A stretch of DNA of 64,000 bases from Occallatibacter riparius (GTDB taxonomy: Bacteria > Acidobacteriota > Terriglobia > Terriglobales > Acidobacteriaceae): the NCBI RefSeq assembly GCF_025264625.1, contig NZ_CP093313.1, forward strand, positions 558,001 to 622,000, read 5' to 3'. Numbering within the stretch: position 1 is the stretch's first letter; every line of letters begins with the position of its first letter. The translations under genes were made by a program, and so were the position numbers. Below, one piece after another: positions 60,804 through 64,000 of the stretch. A model generated the notes under the pieces. That model was not told where the DNA came from. It was given only the letters and a program-made list of their open reading frames with translations, and ran no database searches.

Positions 60804-63553
60804 GGTGGTTCGTGAGACTGTTTCAGTTTTTGCGGCGCAGATCCGATCTGGCAGAAGAACTTGCGAGTCATCTGAAGATGGCAATCGCCGACCGCATCGC
60901 AAGGGGGCAATCGCCCGCGGACGCGCGGGCATCGGCGCTGCGCGAATTCGGGAGCGTCCCCATGATCGCGGATGTAACGCGCGAGCAGTGGCGATGGTTG
61001 CGCCTGGACTTATTGGTCCAGGACCTGCGCTACGCATTGAGGCAGTTGTACAGGTCGCCGGGCTTCACAGTGACGGTAGTGCTCACGCTGGCTCTCGGCA
61101 TAGGCGCGAACTCCGCCATCTTTACCCTTGTACACGGCATCCTGTTGCGCTCGCTTCCGGTGAATGATCCTTCCCGTCTCTACCGCATCGGAGACAAGGA
61201 TGATTGCTGCTACTTTAATAACTTCCAGAATGACAATGGCGACTTCGATCTCTTCTCCTACGATCTCTACCTTCGCCTCAAGCAGGCAGCGCCGGAATTC
61301 GAACAGCTAGCAGCGGTCGAAGCCGGAGGCAACAGCTACACCGTGCGCAGAGGTGCAGCGCCGGCACAACCCATGCGGACAGAGTATGTCTCCGGCAACT
61401 ACTTCAGCACTCTCGGCATTTCCGCCTATGCGGGCCGCGTACTGAACGATACTGATGACTCGCCCGGAGCGGCTCCTGCCCTTGTCTTGAGCTATAAGAC
61501 CTGGCAGTCCGATTACGGCGCCGACGCCTCGATCATCGGCTCCACAGTCTATGTACAAATGCACCCGTTTGTCGTCGCAGGCATCGCTCCTCCCGGCTTC
61601 TTTGGCGATCGTGTCATCGCCAATCCGCCTGACCTCTGGATGCCCTTAGCAAGTGAGCCCCTGCTTGAAGGCGCGAATTCGGCCGTGAAGCAAGACGACG
61701 AGTTATGGCTCTATCCAATAGGCAGAGTAAGTCACGGCGTAAACATCGAAGCTCTGCAAGCTAAGTTGTCCATAACTCTGCGGCAGTGGCTGGCCACTCG
61801 CCCGCTCTACACGGACCATGGCGAAGCGGCCTTGATACCACGGCAGCATGTAACTCTGGCTCCCGCTGGCGGAGGTATCCAGAAACTACAGCAACAAACC
61901 GGTGCCGGCCTGCGTCTGTTGATGATTCTCTCCACAGTCGTTCTTCTCATCGCCTGCGCCAACACGGCCAACCTGTTGCTTGCGCGCTCCACCGCCCGGC
62001 GCGCTGGCGTAGCCGTGCGCATGGCCCTTGGAGCGGCGCGGCGCAGAATCATTCGTCAGGTCCTTACCGAGAGTGTGCTGCTCAGCCTCATCGGAGGAGC
62101 CGCAGGACTGGCCGTCGCCTATGCGGGCTCGCACATGATGCTGGCCCTCGCCTTCCCCCGTGCCAGAAACATGCCCATCGCCGCGACCCCTTCCCTCTCC
62201 GTGCTCGGATTTGCATTCCTCGTCTCGCTGCTGACAGGCGTCGTCTTCGGCATGGCCCCGGCATGGATGTCCTCGCATGCGCGGCCAGCCGATGCTCTTC
62301 GAGGAGCGAACCGCTCCAGCGGAGACAGTGCATCCTTGCCGCAAAGAGCGCTGGTCGTTCTGCAAGTGGCTTTATCCGTGGTCCTGCTCGCAGGCGCGTT
62401 TCTCATGACCAGGTCCCTCCGCAATCTGGAGCATCAGGACTTCGGCATCGCGACCACAAATCGCTTCGTACTGCAATTCGATCCCAAAGGCACTGGCTAC
62501 ACACTCGACCGGCTCCCCGCCCTCTACCGTCAGATCGAAGAGCGTTTCTCTGCATTGCCGGCAATGAGCCATGTAAGCCTGGTCCGCTACATCCCATTGG
62601 GTGGCAACATGTGGGGTTCCTGCGTCATTCCTCAAGGGCATCCTGCCCCGGGGCCAAACGATCATTGCATGTCCGTCTGGGATCGTGCCAGCAATCAGTT
62701 TCTTGATTCCATCGGCGTCCCCATTGTGCGCGGGCGCAATTTCTCTCCACAGGACACCGCGACGTCGCAACAGGTAGCCGTTGTGAACCAGGCCTTCGCC
62801 AAACAGTTCTTTCCCCATGAGGACCCGATAGGAAAGCATTTTGGAGTCAACAAACCGCAGTATTCCGGAGCTTTCGAAATCGTCGGTGTCTTTGCCGATT
62901 TCAAGATGACCGATCCGCGCCGGGACATAGGACCGCTCTTCTTTCGTCCGCTGTCTCAACAGTTCACCGGTTATCAGGAGTCGGAATCAGACGCAGGCGA
63001 AAAGAGCTCCATGTTCGTCAGTTTCATCATTCTCGACTTCGCCCAGGTGCCTCCCGATGCCGAGGCTCTCTCCCGCAAGACACTCGCCGCCATTGATCCA
63101 AATCTAACCGTCCTGCGCTTCAGCCCTTACGATGCGGAAATTGCCGGGAACTTTAATCAGGACCGACTCCTTGCGAGGCTCACCAGTCTGTTCGGAATCC
63201 TGGCACTCGTGCTGGCTTCCGTCGGCCTCTACGGAGTGATGTCGTACTACGTGGTGCGGCGCACGGGCGAGATCGGCATCCGCATGGCTCTCGGCGCTGC
63301 GCGTTCTGCCGTAGTGCTCATGGTCCTGCGCAACGCGCTCGGTCAGATTCTTATCGGCCTTGCGCTCGGAGTTCCCGCTGCGCTTCTCGCAGGTCATCTC
63401 ATGGCCAGCCTTCTCTACAAGGTCAGCGGTTACGATCTGCTGGCTTTTTCCGGAGCGATTCTGCTGTTGACGATTTGCGCCACGGTGGCAGGATTCATCC
63501 CCGCGCGACGCGCCGCTTCCATCGACCCGATGCAGGCACTCAGGACGGAGTAG
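60800..63553 (+). CDS. ADOP-type ABC transporter permease (MacB/FtsX-like)
   Basis: A 917-residue orphan permease of the same type as that at 53585. It has a helical N-terminus with RRSDLAEELASHLKMAIADRIARGQSPADARASALREFG (HAAS-like). The first membrane helix is PGFTVTVVLTLALGIGANSAIFTLVHGIL. The middle FtsX unit has LLMILSTVVLLIACANTANLLLARSTARRAGVAVRMALGAARRRIIRQVLTES, and the C-terminal unit VVRRTGEIGIRMALGAARSAVVLMVLRN. Its start overlaps the PadR stop (GTGA). No ABC ATPase gene lies beside it. Confidence 0.9.
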   Translation: MRWFVRLFQFLRRRSDLAEELASHLKMAIADRIARGQSPADARASALREFGSVPMIADVTREQWRWLRLDLLVQDLRYALRQLYRSPGFTVTVVLTLALGIGANSAIFTLVHGILLRSLPVNDPSRLYRIGDKDDCCYFNNFQNDNGDFDLFSYDLYLRLKQAAPEFEQLAAVEAGGNSYTVRRGAAPAQPMRTEYVSGNYFSTLGISAYAGRVLNDTDDSPGAAPALVLSYKTWQSDYGADASIIGSTVYVQMHPFVVAGIAPPGFFGDRVIANPPDLWMPLASEPLLEGANSAVKQDDELWLYPIGRVSHGVNIEALQAKLSITLRQWLATRPLYTDHGEAALIPRQHVTLAPAGGGIQKLQQQTGAGLRLLMILSTVVLLIACANTANLLLARSTARRAGVAVRMALGAARRRIIRQVLTESVLLSLIGGAAGLAVAYAGSHMMLALAFPRARNMPIAATPSLSVLGFAFLVSLLTGVVFGMAPAWMSSHARPADALRGANRSSGDSASLPQRALVVLQVALSVVLLAGAFLMTRSLRNLEHQDFGIATTNRFVLQFDPKGTGYTLDRLPALYRQIEERFSALPAMSHVSLVRYIPLGGNMWGSCVIPQGHPAPGPNDHCMSVWDRASNQFLDSIGVPIVRGRNFSPQDTATSQQVAVVNQAFAKQFFPHEDPIGKHFGVNKPQYSGAFEIVGVFADFKMTDPRRDIGPLFFRPLSQQFTGYQESESDAGEKSSMFVSFIILDFAQVPPDAEALSRKTLAAIDPNLTVLRFSPYDAEIAGNFNQDRLLARLTSLFGILALVLASVGLYGVMSYYVVRRTGEIGIRMALGAARSAVVLMVLRNALGQILIGLALGVPAALLAGHLMASLLYKVSGYDLLAFSGAILLLTICATVAGFIPARRAASIDPMQALRTE

Positions 63554-63661
63554 TCGATTCAGCTTCGCAAGTGGTAGCCAAACAACTATAAGGCTTCATT
63601 CACAGGACGGGTCCGGTCTGGTCGCCCCCTGACAGACATCTAGCGCCCAGGGAAATTCCTC

Positions 63662-63705
63662 TGGACATTCCAAAGGTGACGATGATAGCTTCTATGGAAT
63701 ATCCA
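63662..63705 (+). promoter_or_regulatory. Inverted repeat upstream of the last PadR gene
   Basis: TGGACATTCC (63662-63671) and GGAATATCCA (63696-63705) are inverted repeats with one mismatch, ending just before the AAAGGAG ribosome-binding site. This is a third PadR-linked palindrome with a different core sequence. Confidence 0.5.
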
Positions 63706-63718
63706 AAGGAGCGAAGCC

Positions 63719-64000
63719 GTGAGCGAGGCAAAATCCGAGGTACTGCAAGGAACACTGGACCTGATGGTTCTCAAAACGCTCTATGCCATGGGGCCTCTTC
63801 ACGGCTTCGGCATCGCTCGACGTATCGAGCAGGTCAGTGACGGAGTTCTCGACCTGAATGAGGGCACGGTCTACACCGCCCTCCTTCGTCTCCAGCAGCA
63901 AGGCTGGATCGCCTCAAAATGGGGTACTAGCGAGAACAACCGCCGCGCACGCTTCTACTCCATCACCAGACAGGGCATGAAACAACTCGATCGCGAGACC
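63719..64000 (+). CDS. PadR-family transcriptional regulator (partial, cut by window end)
   Basis: The frame from GTG 63719 gives 94 residues and continues past the window: EVLQGTLDLMVLKTLYAMGPLHGFGIARRIEQVSDGVLDLNEGTVYTALLRLQQQGWIASKWGTSENNRRARFYSITRQG. It is the same PadR subgroup as at 53228 and 60456, so an ADOP permease is expected next. AAAGGAG (63705-63711) lies seven bases before the GTG. Confidence 0.92.
   Translation, partial: MSEAKSEVLQGTLDLMVLKTLYAMGPLHGFGIARRIEQVSDGVLDLNEGTVYTALLRLQQQGWIASKWGTSENNRRARFYSITRQGMKQLDRET

Overview
The window reads as chromosomal DNA of an Acidobacteriota member, most likely class Terriglobia (family level not decidable). The basis is high G+C, several PadR repressors each coupled to a long MacB/FtsX-like orphan permease (ADOP type), winged-helix genes fused to WD40-like or TPR sensors, a PadR/HAAS-type pair, a GH3 glucosidase and a GH28-like secreted enzyme. 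This is inference from gene content; no rRNA or tRNA gene was seen.

Layout. 0-5.5 kb: small membrane proteins, a CDF zinc exporter, the alanine aminotransferase alaC preceded by an Ala-rich mini-ORF, a catalase-like peroxidase and a membrane protein. 5.5-8.4 kb is accessory: G-tract repeats, an orphan XRE antitoxin-like regulator with a palindromic operator, and a translationally coupled trio (3-TM protein, acidic protein, Pol-beta-type nucleotidyltransferase). 8.5-13.6 kb: Tat-exported aldo/keto reductase, cNMP/DUF1003 protein, secreted protein divergent from a PadR/HAAS pair. 13.8-19 kb: small membrane proteins, a HAF-repeat protein between two copies of a degenerate repeat, a TauE-like exporter, and an overlapping J-domain/Sel1 pair. 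19-25 kb: rbfA-nrnA, an ArnT-like glycosyltransferase, GNAT and small proteins.

25-31.4 kb is a complete RND-MFP-OMF efflux operon. 31.5-46 kb holds the GH28-like enzyme, cysE-cysK, a radical SAM protein, ppc, a secreted esterase, tag and an ABC-F ATPase. 46-50.5 kb has two tandem winged-helix sensor genes with almost identical DNA-binding domains and a possible fossil of a third. 50.7-64 kb has the GH3 enzyme and four PadR genes. Two of these drive ADOP permeases, one drives a small membrane protein, and one is cut by the window end. A secreted alpha/beta hydrolase and a DeoR/NUDIX/DUF4406-like cluster lie among them.

The most promising candidate for an undescribed system is the XRE-operator-3TM-acidic-NTase island (6.2-8.4 kb). 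Other regulatory observations are an Ala-rich leader peptide before alaC, several apparently leaderless genes, and different palindromes at the PadR genes. All function calls come from reading sequence motifs; no database search was run.
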